Positions 40,925 to 49,089 of a DNA stretch of 64,000 nucleotides are shown piece after piece (position 1 is the first letter of the stretch; every line of letters begins with the position of its first letter). The DNA comes from Terriglobia bacterium (GTDB taxonomy: Bacteria; Acidobacteriota; Terriglobia; UBA7540), in the NCBI GenBank assembly GCA_030041095.1, contig JASHON010000073.1, positions 79,534 through 143,533 on the forward strand, read 5' to 3'. The translations under genes and the position numbers were made by a program. The notes beneath the pieces are model-generated. The model did no database searches and was not told the origin of the DNA. It saw nothing but the letters and a program-made list of their open reading frames with translations.

Positions 40925-43621
40925 TCATTCGTGCCGTAGCGCCGCGATCGGATCCAACCTCGCCGCTCGCCGCGCGGGAATATAGCTTGCGATTAGGGCA
41001 ATTACCCCCAGGAGTGCCACTGAGCCGACAACCGCCAGCGGATCGGCGGGCGAGATTCCATAAAGCTGATTCGAAATCAGGCGCGCAAACACAATGGCCG
41101 CCGGAACACCGATCACGATGCCCGCGCCGGCAAGCCCCAAGGCTTCCCGCAGGACCATCCCGAGCACTTGTGTCCGCCTGGCGCCGAGGGCCATCCGAAT
41201 GCCAATCTCGCCTGTCCTTCTGGCCACCGCATAAGTCATGACTCCGTAAATGCCGACACACGCCAGAAGCAACGCGAGGAGCGCGAACACCGTTGCAAGG
41301 CGCGAGACAAGACGCTCTTGCGCCAGCGATTCCCTCACTTGCCGGGCCAGAGTGGTGAAACCCAGGATAGGAACCTTGCCGTCGACGGCTCGGATAGCCT
41401 GCCGCACCGCGCCCACCATCGCATCAGAGTTTCCAGCCGTGCGGATTTCGAGCGCCATTCCGTAGGCTAAACTGGCAGGCGGCGTCTGCGCGTAAGGCAC
41501 GTACATCATGTGCGGCATCGTTTCGCGCAGGCTATGGTATTTGCAGTTCCTGGCAACGCCGACAATCTCAATCTCTCCGTGTTCCGGGCTGATAAAGCTG
41601 AGCCTCTTTCCGATGGCTCTCTGATTGCCGAAGTAAAAGCGCGCCATGGCTTCGTTGATAATTGCCACCTTGGGCGCTGCGGCACTGTCCAGCAACGTGA
41701 ATTCGCGCCCCTGCAAAAGTGGAATTCGAAGCGTGCGGAAGTAGCCGGGACCGACGAAATCCAGGTCCGTCGTCGTCTGTTCGTTGGGCCCGGGACTGTG
41801 TCCCTCGACAAACACGCCGCTGCGCCATTGCGCGTCTGTGATCGGCGGAAGCGCGGAGAGGCTGGCGGAGCGAACACCGGGAAGAGCGCGCACCGCGCCA
41901 GTCACTTGATCATAGAAATTCATTAGCCGGTTGCCTCGATAGCCAGCCAGGGTAGGATCAATCGAGACCATCAGCACGCCGTTCGCATCGAATCCCGGAT
42001 CAACATCCTTGAGTTTCTGGAGACTGCGAACGAGCATTCCTGCGCTGCTGACCAGCAGAAGCGCCATGGCGACTTCGCCGGCCACCAGTATCTTGCGAGG
42101 CTCCCAGCGCGAGCGGCCCGCGCCCGATGCCGCTGCCGGATCGCGCACGCTCGCTTTCATAACGGATCCCGGATGAATGCGCGCAGCCTGCCACGCGGGC
42201 GCGCTACCGAAAAGAATGGCCGTTAGCAGCGCCAGACAGGCAGCAAAAACCAAGACAGCGGAATCGAGGCGGAGATTAATGGCGACGGGAGTTCCGGCGC
42301 CCGACAGCAACGCAAGCAGGAGATGTTCGCCCCATAGTGCAAACAACAAGCTGGCGGCGCCTCCCAGGGCGGCCAGAACCAGGCTCTCCGTAAGCAACTG
42401 GCGGAGCACTCTCAGCCGGCCCGCGCCTAAGGCGATCCGCACGGCCAGCTCCCGCTGTCGAACCGTGGCCCTGGCGAGAACCAGGCTGGCGATGTTGGCA
42501 CACGCAATCAGCAGTACCAGTCCCACCAACGCCATCAGGACGAGCAGCGGCATCGAAAGCCTGCCTCTCAGGGTCGAGAGGCCCCGGGCAGCGGGCAGCA
42601 GGACGATTCGCTCGTCCCGCAAGTTATGCTCGGCTTGGACTGACAGCCGTGATCCCGCCTGCCGATGCGCGTAGCGTTGATAACGTACGTTGACGGCCGC
42701 AAGCGCCTGTTGCTCGCTCACGCCCGGCTTCCGGCGAGCCATCACCTGAAGCTGCCAGCTATTCGGGTCGTCAAGTATCGACTTTCCGTCCATCACCTGC
42801 GCCTGCATCATCATCGGTATCCACACGTCGATGGAATCACCAAGGCTGACGCCGAAGAACGCGCGCGGCATCACGCCGATGATGGTGAAAGACACGCCGT
42901 TGAGCTCCAATGAGTGGCCCACCACGCTGGCATTGTGGCCGAATTGAGTTTCCCAATATCGATAGCTTATGAGCGCCAATGGGTCTGCTCCGGGCACTCG
43001 ATCCTCTCCAGAGGAAAACGTCCTGCCCAGCATGGGTCTTACGCCGAGAACCGAGAAATAGTTACCGGTAACCAATTGACCTGTAGCCAAACCTTGCTCG
43101 CGATCCATGCGCGTGACGAGATCGAGGTTGTGAAAGGCCATGACGCCGCTGAACACCTGGTTCCGTTTGCGGAACTGCTTGAACATCGGGTAGGGAAGAT
43201 AGTCGGTTGCCTCGTGCGCGGATTGCCAGCGTAAGAGAACCAGTTGTTCCGGATGCGGAACGGGCAGAAACCTTAGTAGAACAGCATCAACGGCGCTGAA
43301 GATGGCCGTGTTGGCGCCAATGCCCAGCGCCAGCGTGATGACGGCGACGGCGGTAAACCCGGGATTGCGGCGGAGCTGACGTAATCCATAGCGAACATCC
43401 TGGACCAACGCCTCAATGAACCGCGCCGCGCCCACGTCCCGGCATTCTTCTTTCACCTGCTCAAGCCCTCCAAATTCCAAGCGCCCCCGCCTCCGCGCTT
43501 CTTCGGGCGTCATTCCGGTTGCGATGTAATCGGCGATCTGCTGCTCCAGATGAGACCGCAACTCCGCATCGAGTCGCTTTTCAGTTCGCGCTCTCCGAAA
43601 TAATCGCTGATCCCAGCGCAT
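40925..43621 (-). CDS. ADOP-type ABC transporter permease (FtsX/MacB domains)
   Basis: This 898-residue permease has a cytoplasmic N-terminal segment (RLDAELRSHLEQQIADYIATGM, then MTPEEARRRGRLEFGG). The first TM helix follows (PGFTAVAVITLALGIGANTAIFS), then a MacB periplasmic domain, three central TM helices, a second periplasmic domain and a final FtsX block (GEIGIRMALGARRTQVLGM). This two-fold FtsX architecture is the 'acidobacterial duplicated orphan permease' type, usually without an ATPase of its own. The ATG is preferred over an upstream TTG. A PadR-type regulator directly upstream is its customary companion and probably represses it. Confidence 0.9.
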   Translation of the reverse strand: MRWDQRLFRRARTEKRLDAELRSHLEQQIADYIATGMTPEEARRRGRLEFGGLEQVKEECRDVGAARFIEALVQDVRYGLRQLRRNPGFTAVAVITLALGIGANTAIFSAVDAVLLRFLPVPHPEQLVLLRWQSAHEATDYLPYPMFKQFRKRNQVFSGVMAFHNLDLVTRMDREQGLATGQLVTGNYFSVLGVRPMLGRTFSSGEDRVPGADPLALISYRYWETQFGHNASVVGHSLELNGVSFTIIGVMPRAFFGVSLGDSIDVWIPMMMQAQVMDGKSILDDPNSWQLQVMARRKPGVSEQQALAAVNVRYQRYAHRQAGSRLSVQAEHNLRDERIVLLPAARGLSTLRGRLSMPLLVLMALVGLVLLIACANIASLVLARATVRQRELAVRIALGAGRLRVLRQLLTESLVLAALGGAASLLFALWGEHLLLALLSGAGTPVAINLRLDSAVLVFAACLALLTAILFGSAPAWQAARIHPGSVMKASVRDPAAASGAGRSRWEPRKILVAGEVAMALLLVSSAGMLVRSLQKLKDVDPGFDANGVLMVSIDPTLAGYRGNRLMNFYDQVTGAVRALPGVRSASLSALPPITDAQWRSGVFVEGHSPGPNEQTTTDLDFVGPGYFRTLRIPLLQGREFTLLDSAAAPKVAIINEAMARFYFGNQRAIGKRLSFISPEHGEIEIVGVARNCKYHSLRETMPHMMYVPYAQTPPASLAYGMALEIRTAGNSDAMVGAVRQAIRAVDGKVPILGFTTLARQVRESLAQERLVSRLATVFALLALLLACVGIYGVMTYAVARRTGEIGIRMALGARRTQVLGMVLREALGLAGAGIVIGVPAAIVFARLISNQLYGISPADPLAVVGSVALLGVIALIASYIPARRAARLDPIAALRHE

Positions 43622-43627
43622 GAACAA

Positions 43628-43735
43628 GCCCTCAGCCGTCAGCTATCAGCTTTCAGAACCAGCTTCCAAAGCGACAGTTAACGCGGTCCCGGAGTTTGCT
43701 GACCTCTGACGGCTGAAAGCTGATTGCGTGTCACT
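43628..43735. repeat. Interspersed repeat C, copy 3
   Basis: The gap between padR and the permease contains cagccgtcagctatcagctt, gacctctgacggctgaaagc and related words that recur at the other repeat C sites. A small fragment (ctgacggctgcgggctgact) also sits at 40900-40925 downstream of the permease, so the permease gene is bracketed by this repeat. Confidence 0.55.
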
Positions 43736-43748
43736 CGTCACTGCCTGT

Positions 43749-44084
43749 CTATTCTGCCGTCTGAAGAATCAGTGCAACCGCTCCCGTCAGCTTCTCCCAG
43801 TTCTCAACCTCGTTCTGCAATTGCCTGCGCCCTTTGCGGGTGAGCGAGTAGAACTTCCCCTCGCGTCCCGTATCCGTCATTTTCCATTCCGCCTTCAGCC
43901 AACCTCGGTCCTCCAGGCGGTGAAGCGCCGGATAAAGCGAGCCTTGCTGAAGCTGGAAGAAATCCCGGGAGATCTGCTGAACGCGCTGGGCAATCCCGTA
44001 GCCATGAATGGGTCCGAGCGCTGCAATCTTCAGAATCAGCATGTCCAGCGTTCCCTTCAGTAATTCCACTCTCTCTTCGCCCAT
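43749..44084 (-). CDS. PadR-family transcriptional regulator
   Basis: This 111-residue winged-helix repressor has the PadR core LLKGTLDMLILKIAALGPIHGYGIA, recognition helix region QGSLYPALHRLEDRGWLKAEW, wing TGREGKFYSLTRKGRRQL and a short C-terminal helix for dimerisation. The ATG at 44084 has aggtg seven bases upstream; a GTG two codons earlier is possible. It lies 127 bp upstream of the permease in the same direction; such pairs act as local regulators, and the permease is the probable target. Confidence 0.92.
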   Translation of the reverse strand: MGEERVELLKGTLDMLILKIAALGPIHGYGIAQRVQQISRDFFQLQQGSLYPALHRLEDRGWLKAEWKMTDTGREGKFYSLTRKGRRQLQNEVENWEKLTGAVALILQTAE

Positions 44085-44207
44085 AAGCACACCTCGTATT
44101 CCTACCTATACCCTCTGCGCCGCGGAATGTCAAACGGATTTTTGCCGACGTCCGTGGTATATTCAGACACTCCGTCAGCAAGATCAACGAAGCTCAGGGG
44201 AACGACG

Positions 44208-45833
44208 ATGCGAATCATTAAGCTGGCTGTGCTCTTTTCTGCGGCATTTCTGATCTCTCTGGCGCTTGCGGGCGCCGAAAGCTACGGTGCAGGCGCGCGC
44301 TCCGCCGCGTCAGGCCCCAGCCGCCTCGGGATGGTGCAGTTCCGTGTTTCATGCTCCACGCCTGCCAGGGAGAGTTTTGACACTGCCGTGGCCCTGCTGC
44401 ATTCGTTTCAATATGAAGAGGCGGAAAAAGCTTTTGGCGGAATCACCCGGAAGGACCCGCATTGCGCGATGGCCTATTGGGGCCTTGCGATGTCGCTCGA
44501 CGAACAGCTCTGGGATTTCCCTGCTCCTGCCACTCTGGAGAAAGGTCACCGGGATGTCGAAAAGGCCCAAGAGCTGGGCGGCAAGACTGATCGCGAGCGC
44601 CAATACATTGCCGCTGCGGCGGCGTTTTATCAAACGAACCCACAGCTCAGCCACGTTGCCCGGTACGAGGCCTACTCTCGAGCGATGGCGCAGCTTTATG
44701 CCCGGCATCCGGAGGATGTGAACGCGGGAGCGTTCTACGCACTCTCTTTGGTGGCGCTCGCCCAGGAAGGAGTGGACAACCTCTCGAATCGCAAGCACGC
44801 CATCGCCATCCTGGACAAATTGTTCGCTGCCCACCCGGACAATCCCGGCGTGGACCATTACCTGATTCACGCCTCGGACGATCCGCGTCTGGCCGCATTT
44901 GGCCTTGCCGCGGCGCGCAACTACGCCAGGCTTGCTCCCGATTCGGCGCATGCCCTGCACATGCCGTCTCACATCTTCACGCGGCTGGGATACTGGCAGG
45001 ATTCGATTCAATCGAACCTGGCCTCCGCCGCAGCCGCACGCGAAGCCACGGCCTCCGGACGGGACGATGAGTCCACCTATCAGACTCATGCATTGACTTT
45101 TCTCGAATATGCTTATCTCCAATGCGGAATGGACGCCCAGGCTCGCCATGTGATTCAAGAGGTCATGACAGTGCCCGGTGACAACGCCCACGATCTGGCT
45201 GAAATGCAGCAGCTCTTTGAAGTCACCTACGACGTGGAAACTCATGATTGGAACGCTGCGGCCGCGCTTGCCGTTCCCGCGGGAGACGTTTTCGCGAGAG
45301 ACGCCGAAGCCATTGACTGGGCGCGCACCATCGGCGCAGCTCGCGCGGGTGATGTGGCGGGCGCTCGCCAGGATTTCCAGAGGCTGCAGCGAGTTGACGG
45401 CACCATGGCTCTTGAAGAAAAGAAAAGACATCTCGGCGCGGATTCGGGAAGGATCGTAGCGCAAATGCAGGCTCACGCATGGCTCGATTTTGCCGAAGGC
45501 CGGCACGATCAGGCCGTTCAGATGATGCGCGCTGCCGCTGCCAAAGAAGGTCCTTACGGCGTGGATGTTCTCGGCATGCCTGCCGAGGAAATGCTGGGTG
45601 ACCTGCTCATGGAATTGCGTGAGGCGCAGCAGGCGCTCGACGCGTACCAGGCAGGACTGAAAGAATCCCCTAATCGCTTGGATGGTCTCTACGGCGCCGC
45701 GCGAGCCGCCGGGCTTGCGGGTGACAAAGCCGCCGCAAAATCCTATTTCGCCAAATTAGCCACATCCTGCAGCCCCGCTGCGGATCGAAAGCCATGCCGC
45801 GAGGCGCGAGTATTTCTGGCAAGGAGCTATTGA
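44208..45833 (+). CDS. Exported TPR-repeat protein
   Basis: This 541-residue protein starts with a signal peptide (MRIIKLAVLFSAAFLISLALAGAES). It has scattered TPRs: SFQYEEAEKAFGGITRKDPHCAMAYWGLA at the front and LMELREAQQALDAYQAGLKESPNRLDGLYGAARAA at the end, with the conserved block VDHYLIHASDDPRLAAFGLAAARNYARLAPDSAHALHMPSHIFTRLGYW between them. The length and repeat style match exported acidobacterial TPR proteins. The ATG has gggga eight bases upstream. It is divergent from padR. It probably acts as a periplasmic or outer-membrane scaffold. Confidence 0.83.
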   Translation: MRIIKLAVLFSAAFLISLALAGAESYGAGARSAASGPSRLGMVQFRVSCSTPARESFDTAVALLHSFQYEEAEKAFGGITRKDPHCAMAYWGLAMSLDEQLWDFPAPATLEKGHRDVEKAQELGGKTDRERQYIAAAAAFYQTNPQLSHVARYEAYSRAMAQLYARHPEDVNAGAFYALSLVALAQEGVDNLSNRKHAIAILDKLFAAHPDNPGVDHYLIHASDDPRLAAFGLAAARNYARLAPDSAHALHMPSHIFTRLGYWQDSIQSNLASAAAAREATASGRDDESTYQTHALTFLEYAYLQCGMDAQARHVIQEVMTVPGDNAHDLAEMQQLFEVTYDVETHDWNAAAALAVPAGDVFARDAEAIDWARTIGAARAGDVAGARQDFQRLQRVDGTMALEEKKRHLGADSGRIVAQMQAHAWLDFAEGRHDQAVQMMRAAAAKEGPYGVDVLGMPAEEMLGDLLMELREAQQALDAYQAGLKESPNRLDGLYGAARAAGLAGDKAAAKSYFAKLATSCSPAADRKPCREARVFLARSY

Positions 45834-45869
45834 CGAGTAAAAGTCCCGCAGTGTATCGCCGACTCCAAC

Positions 45870-46014
45870 GGCTTTACAGGCTGCGGAAAAACGGTTTTTC
45901 GGAGCCAAAATCCGCCGAAAATGGCGGTCGCTCGAACGGAGAATCAATAACTTACAAGCCTTGAGGAGTGCCGTTTGGGGCTCTCGGAGGAGTTTTTCCG
46001 CAGCCTGTTTAGCC
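45870..46014. repeat. 145-bp element with 22-bp inverted ends (MITE candidate)
   Basis: The ends pair as a 15-bp perfect inverted repeat (caggctgcggaaaaa and tttttccgcagcctg), extended outward to 22 bp with two mismatches. The interior, about 100 bp, has no convincing protein. A third, similar arm (ggctaaacgggctgcggg) occurs at about 46030-46048. No target duplication is seen. It may be a non-autonomous mobile element. Confidence 0.6.
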
Positions 46015-46064
46015 GCTGGCCGGTGCAACCAAGGGCTAAACGGGCTGCGGGAAAAGGCCCTTTT

Positions 46065-46142
46065 GTCATGCTGAGCGAAGCGAAGCATCTCTGCATTTCT
46101 TTGGAAACAGATGCTGGGATTCTTCGCTGCGCTCAGAATCAC
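46065..46142. repeat. Interspersed repeat of the tgagcgaagcgaag type
   Basis: The sequence gtcatgctgagcgaagcgaa, gcatctctgcatttc and cttcgctgcgctcagaatca is the word often seen in Acidobacteria and other phyla (mis-translated as MLRFAQHD-type peptides). It is itself partly palindromic. It is not a gene. Confidence 0.65.
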
Positions 46143-46149
46143 ATATTGG

Positions 46150-46255
46150 CATGGTGCGGCTGTGCCGCCTGACGTGCGGCCAAGGACGAGGAAAGCTTCG
46201 CCTTTCCGAGAACGCCAGTGATCAAACTATTCAGGGCGAGGCTGCGCCTCGCGCG
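46150..46255 (-). repeat. Interspersed repeat A, copy 3 (inverted)
   Basis: On the minus strand the sequence reads gaggcgcagcctcgccctga, atagtttgatcactggc, ggaaaggcgaagc and cgcacgtcaggcggc, in the same order as copies 1 and 2. It sits in the 677-bp repeat cluster between the TPR gene and the carboxylesterase gene. Confidence 0.75.
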
Positions 46256-46300
46256 TAGAGTTTCCACATTTTGGGATTGATCGAAGCCGCTTCGTGTCGG

Positions 46301-46320
46301 GGCATGACTTTAGTCATGCC
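46301..46320. repeat. 20-bp palindromic hairpin
   Basis: ggcatgact, tt, agtcatgcc is a perfect 9-bp stem with a two-base loop. It lies among other repeats and is probably one more intergenic palindrome, though a binding site cannot be excluded. Confidence 0.5.
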
Positions 46321-46377
46321 GCCGCGAATGCATCCGGAAAGCAACGAAGCATTCACTTTTTAGCAGTTTTTCTAAGG

Positions 46378-46468
46378 CCTCAGTTTTGGTATCGTAGCGC
46401 CGCCGTCCCGGCGGCAAACGCCGGCAAGATGCCGGCGCCACGGCGAGCGGCGAACCCAAAACTGAAGG
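46378..46468. repeat. Interspersed repeat B, copy 2
   Basis: The core gtagcgccgccgtcccggc, then ggcaaacgccggcaagatgc, is flanked by inverted ends ctcagttttggt and acccaaaactgaag. It is the reverse-oriented counterpart of copy 1. Confidence 0.7.
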
Positions 46469-46510
46469 CTTACCGGTCTTTTTACAGGTTGTCTTTTCAC
46501 CCGCTGCAGG

Positions 46511-48088
46511 CTAAAAGCCCAGAGGCTCTCTCAAACGCTCCATCCAGAATCGCAGGCGAGCCCCGAAGGCCAGAGGTGTGGGCTCCATGCTGGCGCTGAG
46601 TTGCATGATAGTCAAATTCTTCGACTCGAATGCAGGCCAGGTGGGAAGGCCACTGGCATTCGGACTGCCGGTTTTGGCGAAGTTTGTCCAATAGGACGAC
46701 ATTTCTTCCGCCACGTGCCAGTCCGCCGGCTGCCAGGGACGGCGAAGAAGCTGGAGATTGTCGAACACATACGGCAGCTCCGACGAGTGGAACACGCCGT
46801 ATGCAGGATGCTCGGGCCAGGGAATCTCGCGGTTGAAATAGTAGATGTAAACATGCGGGCTGGCTTTACTTTGCTCTACGGCCCACTTGTAGAGCGATAC
46901 CCGGGCGCGATCCTGCAATGCAGTAACGCGCATTTCGGCGGCCTGGCCGTTGTTACTGGCCGGATAGAGCTTCCGGCAGGTTGAGAGTTCGTTTCCGCAA
47001 ATTTCCTTAAGAGTGTCGTGCAACGTCCGGAGCGTCACAAGCGGCGGATTGGCAGAGCCGTAATAACCGATTCCGATGTCATCCGCGACCATGCCGTTGA
47101 TCACAGTCACCTCATGCCGCGGATGCCAGCCGGCGCGCAGCACCCAGCCATCCCAGATCGGCGCCCAGGGCATCTGCTGGGAAGCCTGAACGATCTTTTC
47201 CGCGACTAGCGAACGCAACTGCGCAAGTGAATATCCGCCGAATCTCGCAGCAAACTGCTCGCCCTCGTTTTCGGCTTCAGCAAGCGACCGATGCGCCATG
47301 GCGGGCGGGATGGGAATCACGCCCTCACCGCTCATGATGATGGTTCTCTCAAAGAGCCCGCGAGCCAGCGGCGATTGCATCAGCGCCCAAACGCTCAATG
47401 CTCCGGCGGATTGACCGAAGATCGTGACCTCGTGAGGATCGCCGCCGAACGCAGCGATGTTTCGTTCCACCCAGCGCAACGCCGCAATCTGATCGAGCAG
47501 AGCGTAATTGCCGGAGGAATGATGTGGAGACTCCGCCGTAAGCCCCGGATCGGCGAGGAATCCGAAAGCTCCGACTCGATAGTTAAAGTTCACTACCACG
47601 ACGCCCTTGCGGGTGAGCGCGGCGCCATCGTAAATCGCCACGCTGCCCGCGCCGCTGGTAAAACCTCCGCCATAAATCCACACCATCACCGGAAGTGGGG
47701 TCACAGGCCGCTTCGCAGTCGTCCAGACGTTCAGGTAGAGACAGTTTTCACTTGGCTGAAGCTTGGAGAGGAATACGCGCGTCCACGGTCCCAACCGTTG
47801 GGGCGAGGGCGGTTGCATGCACGGCGGGCCGAAGCGATCGGCTCGGCGCACGCCATGCCAGGAAGCTGGAGGTTGCGGCGGCCGCCAGCGCAGCTTGCCA
47901 ACGGGCGGCGCAGCAAACGGAATGCCTTTGAAAACTTCTATGCCGCGGCTTAGCGCCGTTCCTGAAACAAGGCCGCTGCGAATGCGAACGGGAGGGCCCT
48001 GTGCAATCAGCGCCGGAGCCCACAGCAGCAGCACAAGGAAATCAGCGCTGATTGCCGTCTTAGCTGTTGAAGATCTCGCTTCGCTCAT
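46511..48088 (-). CDS. Type-B carboxylesterase/lipase
   Basis: This 525-residue alpha/beta hydrolase has the type-B layout: FKGIPFAAPPVGKLRWRPPQ, ENCLYLNVWTT, VWIYGGGFTSGAG (oxyanion loop), the nucleophile in FGQSAGALSVWAL and the catalytic His in GVFHSSELPYVF. It probably hydrolyses carboxylic esters in the periplasm; a short hydrophobic segment (SADFLVLLLWAPALIAQG) near the start may be a signal peptide. The ATG at 48088 is chosen for that reason; an ATG at 48115 adds nine residues. It is flanked by repeat DNA. Confidence 0.88.
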   Translation of the reverse strand: MSEARSSTAKTAISADFLVLLLWAPALIAQGPPVRIRSGLVSGTALSRGIEVFKGIPFAAPPVGKLRWRPPQPPASWHGVRRADRFGPPCMQPPSPQRLGPWTRVFLSKLQPSENCLYLNVWTTAKRPVTPLPVMVWIYGGGFTSGAGSVAIYDGAALTRKGVVVVNFNYRVGAFGFLADPGLTAESPHHSSGNYALLDQIAALRWVERNIAAFGGDPHEVTIFGQSAGALSVWALMQSPLARGLFERTIIMSGEGVIPIPPAMAHRSLAEAENEGEQFAARFGGYSLAQLRSLVAEKIVQASQQMPWAPIWDGWVLRAGWHPRHEVTVINGMVADDIGIGYYGSANPPLVTLRTLHDTLKEICGNELSTCRKLYPASNNGQAAEMRVTALQDRARVSLYKWAVEQSKASPHVYIYYFNREIPWPEHPAYGVFHSSELPYVFDNLQLLRRPWQPADWHVAEEMSSYWTNFAKTGSPNASGLPTWPAFESKNLTIMQLSASMEPTPLAFGARLRFWMERLREPLGF

Positions 48089-48748
48089 CTCACCGCTTCG
48101 CTCCCTTCCGGCCATCAGAAAGTGGACTTTCGAGGCCTTGATCTGGTCCGGCGCCGTATCCATCAATAGCAAACGCGTGAATGCTCAGCTCAGGCATAAG
48201 CGTGTTTGCAGGCGCCCACGGCCCTCCAGCAAAACAGTCATATTACGCAGACGGCTTGCACCCGTCAAGCCACCCGGCAGGCAGTGCTGGGAATCATGCG
48301 GCTGCGATCCAGAAAGGACGGATTAATGCGCCGCGGGGCAAATCCCTTTCTGACGTTCAGCTTCCCTTCGATCATATCCAGGACCAATGGTTGGCGGGCG
48401 GCAAACGGGGTTTCGCCCTGCTCACCGTGTTCTCTACGGATTGAGGCGACATGTCAGCCCCCACACTGCCATGGAAACGCTCTATGCGGTGTTCCGAAGC
48501 ACAGACCAAGGACGAAGCTGGCGGCGGATCACCTTGCCGCAACTTGGGCAATAGAGCCAGATTCAAAACAGCTTGCTGCGGGTCGCCGTAGGGATGGCGG
48601 TTACCCGCCGCCCCACGCGCAGATCCATAGGCGCATAGTTACTGCTGGCGATCGCCCTGTAGGTTTGACCGAACTCGCCTGCCCGCGGATGAAAAACCGA
48701 CATCTGAGGAAGCCCCCAAACCGCGGACCTCAATAGCGGAGGTCCACG
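48089..48748. other. 660-bp gap without a supported gene
   Basis: Several overlapping frames exist but none has family likeness or a good ribosome site. In one minus-strand frame near 48545, CPSCGKVIRRQLRPW resembles a zinc-ribbon fragment, closed by a stop soon after, so a decayed gene may lie here. Nothing else is supported. Confidence 0.35.
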
Positions 48749-48982
48749 CTACTTGCTCGTGATCTGAACCTCCACTGGATTACCTCTGCCGCGCTCGTTC
48801 GTCAAGGACAAGATATACAGACCATCCGGTATCGTTCGGGGAACTGTGAAATTGACGCTCCGGCTATCCGGGCTGGAGACTGTTATTTGAGGCGAACCCG
48901 CCTGAACCGGGACGACCTTACACGACCGGATGGATGGTAAATGGGGCGGGCGAGCCTCAGCCTCTGGGGCATGTATTGACAC
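48749..48982 (-). CDS. Small unrecognised beta-rich protein
   Basis: This 77-residue frame starts with GTG. The C-terminal half (ITVSSPDSRSVNFTVPRTI, DGLYILSLTNERGRGNPVEV) has alternating hydrophobic residues like an IPT/Ig-type domain strand set; the first 30 residues are Pro/Ala-rich. There is no signal peptide. It may be a real short gene or the end of a decayed larger exported protein. It precedes nothing recognisable and lies 107 bp beyond the TPR gene's 3' end in the same direction. Confidence 0.3.
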   Translation of the reverse strand: MSIHAPEAEARPPHLPSIRSCKVVPVQAGSPQITVSSPDSRSVNFTVPRTIPDGLYILSLTNERGRGNPVEVQITSK

Positions 48983-49089
48983 GCTCTTCAGGACGCGCTC
49001 CAGAATCGGTTGGAATATTTCGATTGAGCGGCCAATACGGATGCGAACTCAACGATACAAATTATAAGTAACACTTTCATCGGAGCTGT

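Noticed and set aside
45756..46142. 128-codon minus-strand frame containing MLRFAQHD
   Set aside because: It is the known mistranslation of the tgagcgaagcgaag intergenic repeat and overlaps the TPR gene's 3' end.
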